Below, piece after piece: positions 53,489-63,102 of a stretch of 64,000 nucleotides of DNA. Numbering within the stretch: the stretch's first letter is position 1; every line of letters starts with the position of its first letter. A program made the position numbers and the translations under genes. The stretch lies in NCBI RefSeq assembly GCF_003315415.1, contig NZ_QNSB01000002.1, positions 310,001 through 374,000 on the forward strand, read 5' to 3'. The notes beneath the pieces were generated by a model, which was not told the DNA's origin, did not search any database, and saw nothing but the letters and a program-made list of their open reading frames with translations. The stretch is from Brevibacterium sanguinis. GTDB lineage: Bacteria; Actinomycetota; Actinomycetes; Actinomycetales; Brevibacteriaceae.

Positions 53489-53500
53489 TTCCGATTTCAA

Positions 53501-55352
53501 TCAGTTGCTGAAGTCCTTGATGCCAAGGATGTTGAGTATGCGGTCGAGATCCTCCTGATTGGCGAATTCGACGCTCAATTTTCCTTTTCGCTTGCCGACG
53601 GTGATGTTCACCTTGGTATCCAGACGGTCCCCAAGGCGTTCTGCCACTTCGATGAACTCCGGAGCGACCTTCGACGTTGCACGTGAAACATTCACGGAGT
53701 CACCACGGTTGAGCAGAACGACGGCCTCTTCCGACGCCCGCACGGACAACCCCTCGGCGACAATACGTTGAGCGAGAACCTCCATATGCTCGGGATTCTT
53801 CAGCCCGAGAATCGCCCGCGCATGCCCTGCGGAGATGACACCAGCAGCGACACGACGCTGAACCAGAGGCGGAAGACGCAGAAGCCTCAAAGTATTCGAG
53901 ATCTGCGGACGTGAACGACCGATCCTCTCCGAAAGCTCCTCCTGAGTGCAACCGAAGTCCTCGAGGAGTTGGCCATACGCAGCAGCCTCCTCCAGCGGAT
54001 TGAGTTCCGCACGATGGAGGTTCTCCAGGAGGGCATCCCGGAGGAGGTCGGTGTCGTCGACATGGCGAATGATCGCAGGGATCGACTCGAGGCCGGCTTC
54101 TTTCGTCGCGCGCAGACGACGTTCGCCCATGATCAGCTCGTAGCGTGGCGAATCACCCGGCTTCTGCCGCACGACGACAGGCTGCAGGACGCCGATCTCG
54201 CGAATGCTGTGCACGAGTTCAGCCAACTGGTCTTCGTCGAAGACCGTCCGTGGCTGGCGAGGATTGGGATCGATGAGATCGACAGCGATCTCCCCGTACT
54301 CGGTGTCGGCGATCGACTCGACCCCGTCGTCCGCTTCGTCGTCCGTCTCGTCGTCGGACTCAGAGGAGCGTTCCGCGGCAGCATTCGCATCCGCTGTGCT
54401 CGGACTTTCGGCCTCGGACGATTCCGGCATCTCAGGGCCGGACGAAGAGTCGGACGAAGAGTCGGACGAAGAGTCGGAGGAGAAGTCGCCCGACATGGTA
54501 ACTTCGCCTGTAGTACTACTCTTCGAGGTCCGCTCAGAGTTCGACGACCCTCCCGCCGAGGTATACACGCCCGGATGGGTCTCCCTGACATCGTCCGCAT
54601 CCGTGGGTGCAGAGCCTTCTTGCCCAGACGAGAGACCATCGGTCAACGAACCATCGACGGACGACGACGACGACAGTTCAGGGGCGGCATCTGGAGCGGC
54701 TTCGGGCACCTCTGAGGCGTCCACAGTCGACGGTTCCTCTGCCGTCGTCTCAGAGACACCCTCAGGTGTCTCCTCGGCAGCCTTCGTCGTCGCTGACGAC
54801 GACGCGCCTGCAGACTTGTCGTCGGTCCTCGGTGGCGATATCGATTCGGCACCAGTGACTGCATCGGTGGCAGACCTGTCGGTCGTCTTCGAGCGGGAGG
54901 TCTTCGCATCGGTCGACTTCGCAGCAGAAGCCTTCCCACCGGAAGTCCTCGCACTGGTCGACTTCGCGCCGGACGTCTTCACAGCTGACGACTTCCCACC
55001 GGTCGACTTCGCGCTCGTCGATTTCCGAGCCGTCGAGGTGCTGGAGGAGGTCCCCGCGCTTTCGCCGGCCTCCGCCTTCGACCCACCGGCTCGCGCCTTC
55101 TTCGCCTGACCGGTCGTCGGGGGCTCTGCGCCTTCAGCCTTGCCGGCGGCGGCCGTCTTCGCCTTCCTGCGGCGTGATGACTGCATGGAGGCGGCGGGGT
55201 CGGTCCGCGTGCGGGCGGGCTTCGCCTCTTCTCCGTTGCTCTGCCTCTCGTCCGTCTCGCCACCGGAGAAGAACACATCCACGGGACGCTCACTTGCGGC
55301 GGCGTCCGGGATGAGCGCTCCCAGACCCCGTCCCAGTCCGCGCTTCCTGCGT

Positions 55353-55360
<8 letters not shown>
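53501..55360 (-). CDS. parB: Chromosome partitioning protein ParB, with very long linker
   Basis: A 619 aa CTP-dependent DNA clamp; the usual length is about 300-370. The N-terminal ParA-contact motif [15 protein letters not shown] (4-18) is followed by about 335 residues of low complexity: a Lys/Ala/Ser/Thr part (60-165) and a Ser/Asp/Glu part (170-350). The folded core starts near 355: CTPase motifs GERRLRA (412-418) and ENLHR (446-450), the helix-turn-helix (about 473-495) and the C-terminal dimer domain. DNA at 54440-54475 is a 12 bp repeat coding SSSD units. It overlaps parA by 8 bases. Confidence 0.95.
53676..53689. promoter_or_regulatory. parS 14, inside the parB coding region
   Basis: GTTGCACGTGAAAC, one change, within the 3 prime third of parB where the codons read VNVSRATS. 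It may act as a ParB-bound site in its own gene. Confidence 0.65.
54440..54475 (-). repeat. 12 bp tandem repeat inside parB
   Basis: Three perfect copies of GGACGAAGAGTC (plus strand), encoding part of an SSSD-type run in the acidic linker. It is the kind of tract that changes length by slippage. Confidence 0.8.
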
Positions 55361-56249
<889 letters not shown>

Positions 56250-56315
56250 ACGGCGCACTCCATCATCCATTGGGTTCACAAAGCTGTACTCAGCCTAAAC
56301 CAGATTTGCTTTGAT

Positions 56316-56978
56316 CTATTTCTTTGCGATTTCCACTACGCGGCTCGGCACTTCGAGGATTCCGCCTCCGTCCACGAGGTGGATCGTCGGCTGACCAAAA
56401 CGATACCGTTTGAGCAGCTTCTTCGTCTTCGCCAGCTCGGCCTCGACCGAGGCTCCCTTGAGAGCGAGGATGCGGCCTCCTGGTCCCACGACATCGTGAG
56501 TCCATTCGATCAGCGTCGTCATCGCCTTGACCGCCCGGGCGGTCACCGCGGTGAACATCTCCTCGTCGACGAGCTCCTCCACTCGAGCCCGGACGATGCG
56601 GACATTGTCCAGGCCGAGGTCCTCGACAACCATCGTCAGCCATTCGACACGGCGTTCCATCGGTTCGATGAGCACGACCTGGGCATTCGGCCTGAGCAAG
56701 GCGATCGGAATGCCGGGCAGTCCGGCGCCGCTGCCGACGTCTCCGACGACATCGTCGTCATCGATGAACTCGGCGACAACAGCGCAGTTGAGGATGTGCC
56801 TCGTCCACAGCCTGTCCACTTCACGAGGACCGATCAGGCCCCACTCGATTCCGGTGGTCGCCAGGTGCTCGGCGTAGCGCTCGGCTGTGCCGAATGACTC
56901 ACCGAAATAGGCCGAGGTTCCGGTCGGAGGGACCTCGAGGGCGGAGAGATCAGTCATTCGCGGAACGGACGACGACAT
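56316..56978 (-). CDS. rsmG: 16S rRNA m7G527 methyltransferase RsmG (GidB)
   Basis: A 220 aa SAM-dependent methyltransferase. GDVGSGAGLPGIPIALLRP (about 70-88) binds SAM; RHILNCAVV and TARAV, with ALKG near the C-terminus, are family features. Loss of this enzyme commonly gives low-level streptomycin resistance. Start ATG 56978 has AAGGAG 9 bases upstream and overlaps jag by 29 bases; ATG 56957 (8 base overlap) is the alternative. Confidence 0.95.
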   Translation of the reverse strand: MSSSVPRMTDLSALEVPPTGTSAYFGESFGTAERYAEHLATTGIEWGLIGPREVDRLWTRHILNCAVVAEFIDDDDVVGDVGSGAGLPGIPIALLRPNAQVVLIEPMERRVEWLTMVVEDLGLDNVRIVRARVEELVDEEMFTAVTARAVKAMTTLIEWTHDVVGPGGRILALKGASVEAELAKTKKLLKRYRFGQPTIHLVDGGGILEVPSRVVEIAKK

Positions 56979-57471
56979 GCCGTCCGTCTCCTTCACCCTC
57001 GGATTCCGAGACCAGTCCGGCCTGTGCCACCTGATCGTGGATGATCTTGCGCTCGAAGCTGTTCATCGGAGGAAAGACATAGGTCTCACCGGTCTCGCGC
57101 ACCTGCGCGAGCGCCTTCTGAGCCTTCGTGATGAGCTCGTCGCGGCGGCTCGAACGGAAGCCGTCGATGTCGAGCATGAGCCAGGAACGCTGTCCTGTGC
57201 TCGTCTGCACGGCCAGCCGGCACAGCTCCTGCAGGGCGCTGAGCGTCTTGCCGTCACGTCCGACCAGCGTGCGGAGATTCGACTCCTCCTGGTCCTCACA
57301 GACGATGGACAGCTGCGCGCGGCCATCGGCGACATCGATGTCGATGTCGCCGTCGATGTCCGCGATGTCCATCAGCTCTTCGAGGTAGTCCGCTGCGATC
57401 TCGCCCTCTTCTTCGAGGAGTTCTGCTCGGCTCGGCTTCGCGGCCCGGTCTTCGACGATCTCTTCAGTCAT
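56950..57471 (-). CDS. jag: Jag/KhpB-like RNA-binding protein (KH and R3H domains)
   Basis: A 173 aa cytoplasmic protein. A Glu/Asp-rich N-terminus (1-55), a KH domain with LVGRDGKTLSALQELC (about 85-100) and an R3H domain (PPMNSFERKIIHDQVAQ, about 137-153). It binds RNA and in other bacteria affects cell division and envelope; it nearly always follows yidC, as here (8 bp gap). Its end overlaps the rsmG start. Confidence 0.93.
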   Translation of the reverse strand: MTEEIVEDRAAKPSRAELLEEEGEIAADYLEELMDIADIDGDIDIDVADGRAQLSIVCEDQEESNLRTLVGRDGKTLSALQELCRLAVQTSTGQRSWLMLDIDGFRSSRRDELITKAQKALAQVRETGETYVFPPMNSFERKIIHDQVAQAGLVSESEGEGDGRHVVVRSAND

Positions 57472-57479
57472 GTTCTTCC

Positions 57480-58439
57480 TCAGCGCTTCTTGTTCTTCTT
57501 GCGATTCTTGCTCACGGGCTGAGCGCGCTGCCCCTTGGGCTTGGGCGCCTCGGCGGCGGTCTCGGCAACAGTGCCCGTGGACTCGGGCGTCTTGACGGCC
57601 TTGCCCTTGCGCGCCTTGCGTTCGAGCATCTCCTTCTCGGCCTTGGACCCGGGAGCCGGCATGTTGCGGATGACGATGTGCTGCTGGACCATGGTCCAGG
57701 TGTTCGAGACCAGCCAGTAGAAGAGGACGCCGAGCGGGAAGTAGATGCCGCCGACACCGAAGACGATCGGCATGATGTAGAGCAGCATCTTCTGCGACTG
57801 CATCATCGGATTGGCCATCGCCGCTTCCGACATGTTCTTGGCCATCATCTGCTTCTGCGTGATGAACATCGTCGCCGCCATGATGACGATGAGGACACCG
57901 GTGAGGAGCTTGACGCCGATGCCGGGGTCCGTGAAGACCGCCGACAGGGAGATCCCGAAGACCGAGGACTGCTCGGCCTGGATCGCCAGCTGCTGAGTGA
58001 ACCCGCCGATGGCGCCGATATCCCCGTTGGCCACCTTGGGCATGTTGTGGATGACGCGGAAGAGTGAGAAGAAGATCGGCATCTGGACGAGCAGCGGCAG
58101 GCAGGACGCCCAGGGGCTCGTCTTGTTGTCGCGGAACAGGGCCATCTGCTCCTCGGCCATGGCCTGACGCGAGTACTGGTCCTTCTTGCCCTTGTACTTG
58201 GCCTGCAGTCGCTGGATCTCCGGCTGCAGCAGCTGCATCTTGCGCTGCGCCTTGATCTGGTAGACGAACAGCGGAATGAGCAGAGCACGGATGACGAGAG
58301 TCAGGCCCGCGATCGAGAGCACCCAGGTCCAGCCGTTGTCCGCCGGCAGCCCGATCGCCGTGAAGATCTCGTGAAAGATCGCGAGGATCCAAGCAACCAC
58401 CCACTGCAGGGGGTAGAGCAGCTTGTCAATCCAGTCCAT
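57480..58439 (-). CDS. yidC: Membrane protein insertase YidC
   Basis: A 319 aa insertase of the Gram-positive type without periplasmic domain: first helix (LLYPLQWVVAWILAIFHEI), core helices from about 38, TSPWASCLPLLVQMPIFFSLFRVI (about 106-129), LLYIMPIVFGVGGIYFPLGVLFYWLVSN. A Lys/Arg-rich tail (about 265-319) probably contacts ribosomes. No lipobox cysteine is seen. GAGGAG lies 7 bases before ATG 58439. Confidence 0.95.
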   Translation of the reverse strand: MDWIDKLLYPLQWVVAWILAIFHEIFTAIGLPADNGWTWVLSIAGLTLVIRALLIPLFVYQIKAQRKMQLLQPEIQRLQAKYKGKKDQYSRQAMAEEQMALFRDNKTSPWASCLPLLVQMPIFFSLFRVIHNMPKVANGDIGAIGGFTQQLAIQAEQSSVFGISLSAVFTDPGIGVKLLTGVLIVIMAATMFITQKQMMAKNMSEAAMANPMMQSQKMLLYIMPIVFGVGGIYFPLGVLFYWLVSNTWTMVQQHIVIRNMPAPGSKAEKEMLERKARKGKAVKTPESTGTVAETAAEAPKPKGQRAQPVSKNRKKNKKR

Positions 58440-58583
58440 TCAGTTCTCCTCGTTACAACGAATCTTCACGATCGTTCATTTTGCCATTGTTGCCAGTCGG
58501 TCGCGAGACCGCGCAGTGGGACCCCATCTCCTCGCGCGCTGCGCAGCATCCCCAGGGATCGGCAGCCTGGACCGGGGTCGGGA

Positions 58584-58931
58584 TCATTCGCCGGACCGGA
58601 TCCTCTCGGACCGGGCCTCACGTGCTGAGCCGGGAACATGATCCACCCCACCGCGGGAGAAGGGATTGCATCGCAGGATCCGCCACCCAGTTAACACCAT
58701 CCCCTTGAGAACTCCGTGTATCTCGAAGGCCTCGAGACCGTACATCGAGCAGCTCGGATAGTACCTGCACACCTGCCCGTAGAGGGGAGAGATGACCAGC
58801 CGGTACGCGCGGATCGCCCACACGAACGGAAACCGCGGCCCGATCCTCAGCAGCCACCAGAGAGAGGGACACCACCCGCGCGGACGGGGTGGGACCTCCG
58901 AGACATGCCGAAGGTCATGCTCGGCGTCCAC
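58584..58931 (-). CDS. yidD: Membrane protein insertion efficiency factor YidD
   Basis: A 115 aa small protein; family core [31 protein letters not shown] and [25 protein letters not shown] are clear, with the conserved cysteines. No ATG fits; GTG 58931 (with GGAGG 13 bases upstream) is the most credible start and overlaps the rnpA end by 17 bases in another frame. About 35 residues precede the usual family start. It helps YidC, encoded downstream. Confidence 0.88.
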   Translation of the reverse strand: MDAEHDLRHVSEVPPRPRGWCPSLWWLLRIGPRFPFVWAIRAYRLVISPLYGQVCRYYPSCSMYGLEAFEIHGVLKGMVLTGWRILRCNPFSRGGVDHVPGSAREARSERIRSGE

Positions 58932-59280
58932 GATCCGCCAGCTTCCTCCGTGCCTTCGACAGCAGGGTGACGACCTCGGACTCGAGCACGGCATAGTCCG
59001 CCTCGGCGGCGTTCGGCTGCGCTCGGATGACGAACAGGGATCCGGGCTCGAGGTCCGATATCCGCGGACGCATGATCTCTCTCAGGCGTCGCTTCACCCG
59101 ATTGCGCCTCACGGCATTGCCAACGGCCTTGGATACGATGAAACCCACGCGGCCGGCGTGGGAATCATTCGTATCTGTCAGGCCGTGGGCCATGAGATGA
59201 TCCGAGCGCACGCGGACTCCGGCTCTGAAGACTCGTCTGAAGTCATCGCCGCTCCGGATCCGGTGCGCTGCGGGGATCAT
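58915..59280 (-). CDS. rnpA: Ribonuclease P protein component
   Basis: A 121 aa protein. The RNR motif is clear: [19 protein letters not shown] (about 50-68), preceded by GFIV. It binds RNase P RNA for tRNA 5 prime processing. It begins three bases after the rpmH stop and overlaps yidD, so the cluster is translated as a unit. Confidence 0.95.
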   Translation of the reverse strand: MIPAAHRIRSGDDFRRVFRAGVRVRSDHLMAHGLTDTNDSHAGRVGFIVSKAVGNAVRRNRVKRRLREIMRPRISDLEPGSLFVIRAQPNAAEADYAVLESEVVTLLSKARRKLADRGRRA

Positions 59281-59283
59281 GCC

Positions 59284-59421
59284 TTATGCCGAGACTTCGG
59301 AACGTCCCTTACGACGACGCGAAGCCAGGATGGCGCGGCCGGCACGGGTGCGCATGCGCAGACGGAAACCGTGCTTCTTGGCACGCTTGCGGTTGTTGGG
59401 CTGGAAAGTACGCTTACTCAC
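59284..59421 (-). CDS. rpmH: 50S ribosomal protein L34
   Basis: A 45 aa bL34: [19 protein letters not shown] at the start and [15 protein letters not shown] at the end, full family length. Start codon GTG at 59421 with GGAG 7 bases upstream; stop TAA at 59284-59286. It lies left of the origin, transcribed away from dnaA. Confidence 0.95.
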   Translation of the reverse strand: MSKRTFQPNNRKRAKKHGFRLRMRTRAGRAILASRRRKGRSEVSA

Positions 59422-59833
59422 TTCAGGTCTCCGATTTCTAGATCGCCGGTGAACGACAATGCGTTCTCACAAAAAACGGCGGTGCGAGTCTCGACCGCCG
59501 AGCACTCCTGTGCAGTAGAGCTTAAAGAGAATCGGATGAAGCCCAGTACACAGGACACTCCATCTTAGCGAAGGCCCGAGTCGACGGTCAAACGAACCGG
59601 ACATGGCCTGCATCACCGCAGGAGCCGGTCCGCCGAGGCGCTGGACCCGTTCCCGGCTCGGACGAGGGTCACGAATCCACAAGTCACAACGGTGTAGTTT
59701 TCCACATCCTTATCCACGAATGTGGAGGATCTCGGCCTCGAGTCGCTCCGGTTCCACAAACTGTGGAAAACTATGTGGATGTCATGCACAGGTGTGGACC
59801 GCGCCCGTGACGCAGTGTGGAACTGGAGGAAGA
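59422..59833. other. rpmH-dnaA spacer with DnaA-box-like sites
   Basis: 412 bp between divergent rpmH and dnaA. DnaA-box-like 9-mers: TTTTCCACA at 59698-59706, TTATCCACG at 59710-59718, and TTTTCCACA on the minus strand at 59762-59770, with more TGTGGA words to 59820. They cluster in the dnaA leader and could mediate dnaA autoregulation or form part of a split origin. Promoters for both genes must be here. Confidence 0.7.
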
Positions 59834-61468
59834 TTGCCGAATTCCAAGAATGAGCTCATCAGCCGTTGGCGGACGGTGGTCTCGACCCTGGAACAGGACG
59901 AGAACCTTTCCGCCCACCAGCGGGGCTTCCTGCTCCTCGCCCTTCCCAAAGCGCTCGTCGACAACTCCCTCGTGGTTCTCGCCGTCCGCGACGAGCACAC
60001 TCGACGCACGATCGAAACTCGCCTCCGCGAGCCTCTGACCAGGGAATTCTCCAAGGTGCTGGGCTTCGACGTGACGTTTGGCTTCGTCGTCGAACCCGAC
60101 CTCGACGTTCCGGTCCAGTTCGAGGAGCTCATCGGCGAGCCCACTCCCCAGAGCACAGCAGCCCCCGAGTTCTCCGCCCCCGCCTCGGCGAGCGCACCGA
60201 CCCCCCGGACCGAGGATCACGTGCTCGACGAGCCTCCGGCCGCTCCGGCTCCCACCCCTGTGGACAACGTGCCCGAGAAGACCGGCTTCCGCCCCCCGGA
60301 GGCGGTCACCGGCTCGGCTGCGACGACGGCGACGTCGTCCCCAGCACCTGTGGACAACTCCCCGGTGAAGCTCGCCGAGGCTCCTGCTGCGGAGACGACG
60401 AGCACGGAGATCCCCGGGGTGGCACAGCTCAACCCGAAGTACACGTTCGACACCTTCGTCATCGGTGCCTCCAACCGCTTCGCGCACGCCGCGGCCTTCG
60501 CGGTGGCCGAAGCGCCGGCCAAGGCGTACAACCCCCTCTTCATCTACGGCGACTCGGGCCTGGGCAAGACCCACCTGCTCCATGCCATCGGCTACTACGC
60601 GACGCAGCTGTTCCCGGAGATCAGGGTGAAGTACGTCTCGAGCGAGGAGTTCGTCAACGACTTCATCAACACGATCGGCTCCTCGCGCACCTCGAACTCC
60701 CTCCGGCCGGCGTTCCAGCGGCGCTACCGCGAAGTCGACATCCTCATGATCGACGACATCCAGTTCCTGCAGGGCAAGGATGCGACCGTCGAGGAGTTCT
60801 TCCACACCTTCAATGCGCTGCACAACGAGGCCAAACAGGTCGTCATCACCTCCGACCAGCCGCCGAAGATGCTCAAGGGCTTCGAGGAACGACTGCGCTC
60901 CCGCTTCGAATGGGGACTGCTCACCGACGTCCAGCCCCCCGACATGGAGACGAGGTTCGCGATCCTCCGGCGCAAGGCCGCCGGCGAACAGCTCGACGTC
61001 CCCGACGACGTCCTCGAGTACATCGCCTCACGCGTCTCCTCGAACATCCGCGAACTCGAGGGCGCCCTCATCCGGGTCACGGCCTTCGCCAACCTCAACG
61101 ACCAGCTCGTCGACGTCAGCCTGGCCGAGACCGTGCTCAAGGACTTCATCACCCAGGACGAGACCCCGACCATCACCGCGGCCGACATCATGGGCCAGAC
61201 GGCCGCCTATTTCAGCCTCACCCTCGACGATCTCTGCGGCACCTCCCGGTCCCGCACCCTGACGACTGCCCGCCAGATCGCGATGTACCTGTGCCGCGAG
61301 CTCACCGACCTGTCCCTGCCGAAGATCGGTCAGGCATTCGGGGGCCGCGACCACACGACCGTCATGCACGCCAACAAGAAGATTCGAACTCAGATGGCCG
61401 AACGACGAGCGGTCTACACCCAGGTCACCGAACTCACAAACCGCATCAAACAACAGCATCGCCTATAG
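59834..61468 (+). CDS. dnaA: Chromosomal replication initiator DnaA
   Basis: A 544 aa AAA+ initiator. Domain I (about 1-85), a long Pro/Ala/Thr-rich domain II (about 95-205), the ATPase domain with GDSGLGKTH (239-247), DDIQFLQGK (Walker B) and sensor segments, and DNA-binding domain IV with GGRDHTTVMHA (about 500-510). It starts with TTG at 59834, eight bases after GGAGG; no in-frame ATG fits. Long domain II is normal for actinobacteria. Confidence 0.96.
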   Translation: MPNSKNELISRWRTVVSTLEQDENLSAHQRGFLLLALPKALVDNSLVVLAVRDEHTRRTIETRLREPLTREFSKVLGFDVTFGFVVEPDLDVPVQFEELIGEPTPQSTAAPEFSAPASASAPTPRTEDHVLDEPPAAPAPTPVDNVPEKTGFRPPEAVTGSAATTATSSPAPVDNSPVKLAEAPAAETTSTEIPGVAQLNPKYTFDTFVIGASNRFAHAAAFAVAEAPAKAYNPLFIYGDSGLGKTHLLHAIGYYATQLFPEIRVKYVSSEEFVNDFINTIGSSRTSNSLRPAFQRRYREVDILMIDDIQFLQGKDATVEEFFHTFNALHNEAKQVVITSDQPPKMLKGFEERLRSRFEWGLLTDVQPPDMETRFAILRRKAAGEQLDVPDDVLEYIASRVSSNIRELEGALIRVTAFANLNDQLVDVSLAETVLKDFITQDETPTITAADIMGQTAAYFSLTLDDLCGTSRSRTLTTARQIAMYLCRELTDLSLPKIGQAFGGRDHTTVMHANKKIRTQMAERRAVYTQVTELTNRIKQQHRL

Positions 61469-61962
61469 AATCGGCTATGCACATCTGTGGATAACCATGG
61501 GGACAAACAGGCCACTCTGGGGACGAGGACGTGGACAGAGGGCGAAGGGGACGTGGACGGATGTGAACTACATGCCTGTGCTTACCCAGGCGTTCCCGGG
61601 ACCCCGCCCCTGGCTGCACACCTCATCCACACCCACCGAAGGGCTGTCAGCCCAGATCATCCGGGAGTCATCGAGGGTTGTCCACAGAGTCCACAGGTGC
61701 TAATACTTCTACTGAGTGAATTCATCTCTCAAGAGGGTTCCCGCCACCGCCTGCTGCCTGGCGGGCCGATGAGGTCGACACCGGCACGGAGCACCGAGTC
61801 CGGAGCCTTCCGGTTATTCGAACATTCGGTCTCGAGCGATTCTCGGATCCGAGATTCCGTCGCAGGCGGGGCACTGATGTCGGCTACGCTGTGTAGAGTT
61901 TTCCGAGCAGCGTGAAACCGGAGAGCAGTGAGTACATCGGGTGGACAGCCCCAAGGAGTGAA
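61469..61962. other. oriC, dnaA-dnaN spacer
   Basis: 494 bp without a gene. DnaA-box candidates: TTATCCACA on the minus strand at 61486-61494 (perfect), TCATCCACA at 61623-61631, TTGTCCACA at 61678-61686, GAGTCCACA at 61687-61695, plus several GTGGACA words at 61530-61560. An A/T-richer stretch follows at about 61698-61735 (candidate unwinding element). Position between dnaA and dnaN is the actinobacterial origin site. Confidence 0.8.
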
Positions 61963-63102
61963 GTGAACGCCGAAGCATCGACCCTGAAGTTCAAAGTCAA
62001 CCGTGATGTCCTCGCTGACGCGGTCACCTGGGCCACCAAGACCCTTCCCAACCGCCCCTCCGCGCCGGTGCTCACCGGCATCCTCATCACCGCCGAGGCG
62101 GGTGGCACCGTCCGTCTGGCCGTCTTCGACTACGAGGTCTCCTCGCGGGTCGAGATCTCGGCGGACGTCGTCTCGGCCGGCACCGTCCTCGTCTCCGGCC
62201 GTCTCCTCGCCGACATCTCCAAGGCCCTGCCGAATCAGGAGGTGACACTCGAGCAGATCGGCTCCAAGGTCGACGTCACGTGCGGGTCGTCCCGGTTCTC
62301 GCTGATGACCATGCCCGTCGCCGAGTACCCCTCGCTCCCGCAGATCCCCGACGCCTCGGGCACGGTTTCCGCCGGGGAGTTCCAGAACTCCGTCTCCCAG
62401 GTGACGATCGCGACATCGAAGGACGACACCCTCCCGATCCTCACCAGCGTGCGCGTCGAGATCGAGGGTGAGAAGGTCACCCTGCTCGCAACCGATCGCT
62501 ACCGCCTCGCCGTCCGCGAATTCACCTGGAACCCGGGCCGACCCGACGTCTCCGCCGTCGCGCTGCTGCGAGGCCGGACGCTGTCCGATGTCTCGAAGTC
62601 CCTCGGCGGAGACGTGACGATCGGGCTGAGCACCGATTCGGGCAAGGACCTCATCTCCTTCACCTCGGCGGGACGGGTGACGACCTCGCTGCTCGTCGAG
62701 GGCGAGTACCCGAAGGTGCGGTCTCTCTTCCCCGACTCCGTGCCGATCCACGCGATCGTCGAGACCGGGGTCCTCCGCGAGGCCGTGCGCCGTGTCTCGC
62801 TCGTCGCCGAGCGCAACACCCCGCTGCGCTTCGAGGTCAGCGACGGTCTGCTCACGCTCCATGCCGGCACCGGTGACGACGCCCAGGCGTCCGAGGCCGT
62901 CGAGGCGACCCTCCAGGGCGAACCGATCACCGTCGGCTTCAACCCCCACTACATCGCCGAGGGATTGGCCGCCGTCGAGAGCCCGTACGTCAACTTCTCC
63001 TTCACCCAGCCGATGAAGCCCGTGATCATCTCGGGTCAGAAGGACCTCGACTCCCCGGCTGACGAGTCGTACCGCTATCTGCTCATGCCCACCCGCATCT
63101 GA
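61963..63102 (+). CDS. dnaN: DNA polymerase III beta sliding clamp
   Basis: A 379 aa clamp; three clamp domains by length. TLKFKVNRDVLADAVTWATKTLPNRPSAPVLTGI opens domain 1, LLATDRYRLAVRE ends domain 2's start, and SYRYLLMPTRI is the conserved C-terminus. GTG start at 61963 with AAGGAG 6 bases upstream; an in-frame ATG 17 codons earlier lacks a ribosome site. Confidence 0.96.
   Translation: MNAEASTLKFKVNRDVLADAVTWATKTLPNRPSAPVLTGILITAEAGGTVRLAVFDYEVSSRVEISADVVSAGTVLVSGRLLADISKALPNQEVTLEQIGSKVDVTCGSSRFSLMTMPVAEYPSLPQIPDASGTVSAGEFQNSVSQVTIATSKDDTLPILTSVRVEIEGEKVTLLATDRYRLAVREFTWNPGRPDVSAVALLRGRTLSDVSKSLGGDVTIGLSTDSGKDLISFTSAGRVTTSLLVEGEYPKVRSLFPDSVPIHAIVETGVLREAVRRVSLVAERNTPLRFEVSDGLLTLHAGTGDDAQASEAVEATLQGEPITVGFNPHYIAEGLAAVESPYVNFSFTQPMKPVIISGQKDLDSPADESYRYLLMPTRI

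Larger units (their letters stand above)
49690..53500. other. Centromere-like region: 3.8 kb without genes, 13 parS-like sites
   Basis: Between the cwlM stop and the parB stop there is no frame with protein-like composition, and base composition is clearly lower in GC than the rest of the window. The only repeated feature is the parS palindrome (consensus GTTTCACGTGAAAC): eleven sites with at most one change plus two more degenerate ones, spaced 87-400 bp. A fourteenth is inside parB and a decayed one lies at 50963-50976. Local duplications are still visible. ParB loaded here would spread over the whole stretch and onto the adjacent origin. Confidence 0.85.
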
